Below, in pieces: positions 63,547 through 64,000 of a DNA stretch of 64,000 bases (position 1 is its first letter; each line of letters begins with the position of its first letter). Both the position numbers and the translations under genes were made by a program. The notes under the pieces are model-generated. The model ran no database searches and had not been told where the DNA came from. It saw nothing but the letters and a program-made list of their open reading frames with translations. Source of the DNA: Burkholderia ubonensis (GTDB taxonomy: Bacteria > Pseudomonadota > Gammaproteobacteria > Burkholderiales > Burkholderiaceae); contig NZ_CADFEB010000002.1 of the NCBI RefSeq assembly GCF_902833085.1, positions 804,934 through 868,933 on the forward strand, read 5' to 3'.

Positions 63547-63909
63547 CTAGAGAGCTGAATCTCGAGTGCCCTGCTGATTCGACTTGTTGAACAGCTTCAG
63601 CGCGCCCTGCATCAGGATGGAGACGGCTTTCTTGGCCCCAGCCATTGAAAATCGATAGACGGCAAATCGGCCGTCATCGAGCGCAACTGCAATTCCAAGG
63701 GGCCTACTGGAATCAAGCAGTGAGTCCATCGTGTCCGGGTCGGCAATTTCAGCGCGATACATCGTTCGTCCGCGTTGCGTGACAGGGCCGTCGCAAATGA
63801 GCTTAAGAGGAACGGCACCCGACGATGTTGAGAAGAGCGCCGGCGCGGTCATGCCTTTGTCGCAACTCGTAGACGTTACTAGTGTTCCGTCCCAGAAATA
63901 ACTTTGCAT
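63547..63909 (-). CDS. hypothetical protein beside an IS end
   Basis: Up to 120 residues from ATG 63909; ATG 63852 is an alternative. GAVPLKLICDGPVTQRGRTM, then AEIADPDTMDSLLDSS and YRFSMAGAKKAVSILMQGA. No known domain. Its first codons overlap the end of an IS630-type transposase in another frame, so the true 5' part may have been cut off by the insertion. Confidence 0.5.
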   Translation of the reverse strand: MQSYFWDGTLVTSTSCDKGMTAPALFSTSSGAVPLKLICDGPVTQRGRTMYRAEIADPDTMDSLLDSSRPLGIAVALDDGRFAVYRFSMAGAKKAVSILMQGALKLFNKSNQQGTRDSAL

Positions 63910-64000
63910 AGCCGAGCCACTTTCTGAAGGATGGAATCGGCGGTTGCCGTCCAGACGAACGGACGTTTGTGCTGGTTGTACTGCTCAACGTAGCGTTCGA
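63879..64000 (-). CDS. IS630-type transposase, C-terminal end (partial)
   Basis: 39 codons enter from the right edge and stop at 63879. ERYVEQYNQHKRPFVWTATA, then DSILQKVARLC, matches the common C-terminal end of IS630-family transposases (PFVWTKTADxIL). Only this end is visible, so intactness is unknown. Confidence 0.75.
   Translation of the reverse strand, partial: ERYVEQYNQHKRPFVWTATADSILQKVARLCKVISGTEH

Overview
The window looks like a chromosome segment of a Burkholderia species, probably of the B. cepacia complex. This is inferred from the very high GC content, GC-rich third codon positions, closeness of the housekeeping proteins to beta-proteobacterial families, and a lysine-type catecholate siderophore locus like that known for cepaciachelin producers. 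No 16S gene is present, so the species is not fixed.

Layout. 1-2577: the end of a GNAT-like gene, a ParB/Srx-like protein and a SulP anion transporter. 2583-11176 (minus strand): a sugar operon made of a ROK repressor, an ABC importer (ATPase, permease, binding protein), a PfkB sugar kinase, glucose-6-phosphate dehydrogenase and an aldose 1-epimerase-like protein. It lies behind a perfect 27-bp palindrome that is the likely operator. 11361-31572: three near-identical tRNA-Leu(CAG) units in the same orientation. Copies 1 and 2 bracket an 18-kb catecholate siderophore locus. Its uptake operon (binding protein, esterase, FecCD permease, ATPase) diverges from an AraC regulator and from a TonB receptor/biosynthesis operon (entC, entE, entB, DUF2218, one-module NRPS, entA, DAHP synthase, MFS exporter). 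Fur boxes sit in front of both operons. The NRPS has a lysine-like specificity code, so a bis-catechol lysine product is more likely than enterobactin.

31754-54255: mostly core genes: rnr, rlmB, a fadD-like ligase, an amidase lipoprotein, rpiA, a GntR/FCD regulator, a Gfo/Idh oxidoreductase, a cystine-type ABC pair, pyrD, the N-end-rule transferases bpt and aat with a Nudix hydrolase, initiator tRNA-fMet, a UPF0303 protein, an SMR exporter, a HIBYL-CoA hydrolase-like enzyme, the sulfonate genes ssuDCBF (no ssuA or ssuE here), two small hypothetical genes and dusA.

54331-63444: tRNA-His carries a 9.1-kb prophage remnant bounded by a 51-bp direct repeat (attL/attR). Only distal tail genes, an acyltransferase, a holin/SAR-endolysin/Rz/Rz1 lysis cassette, an HNH gene split by an amber codon, a LexA-box-controlled divergent pair (unknown gene and frameshifted SRAP gene), and unknown cargo next to attR remain. 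There is no integrase, and a deletion scar joins a truncated HNH gene to a tail-gene fragment. The window ends in an unknown gene and the end of an IS630-type transposase.
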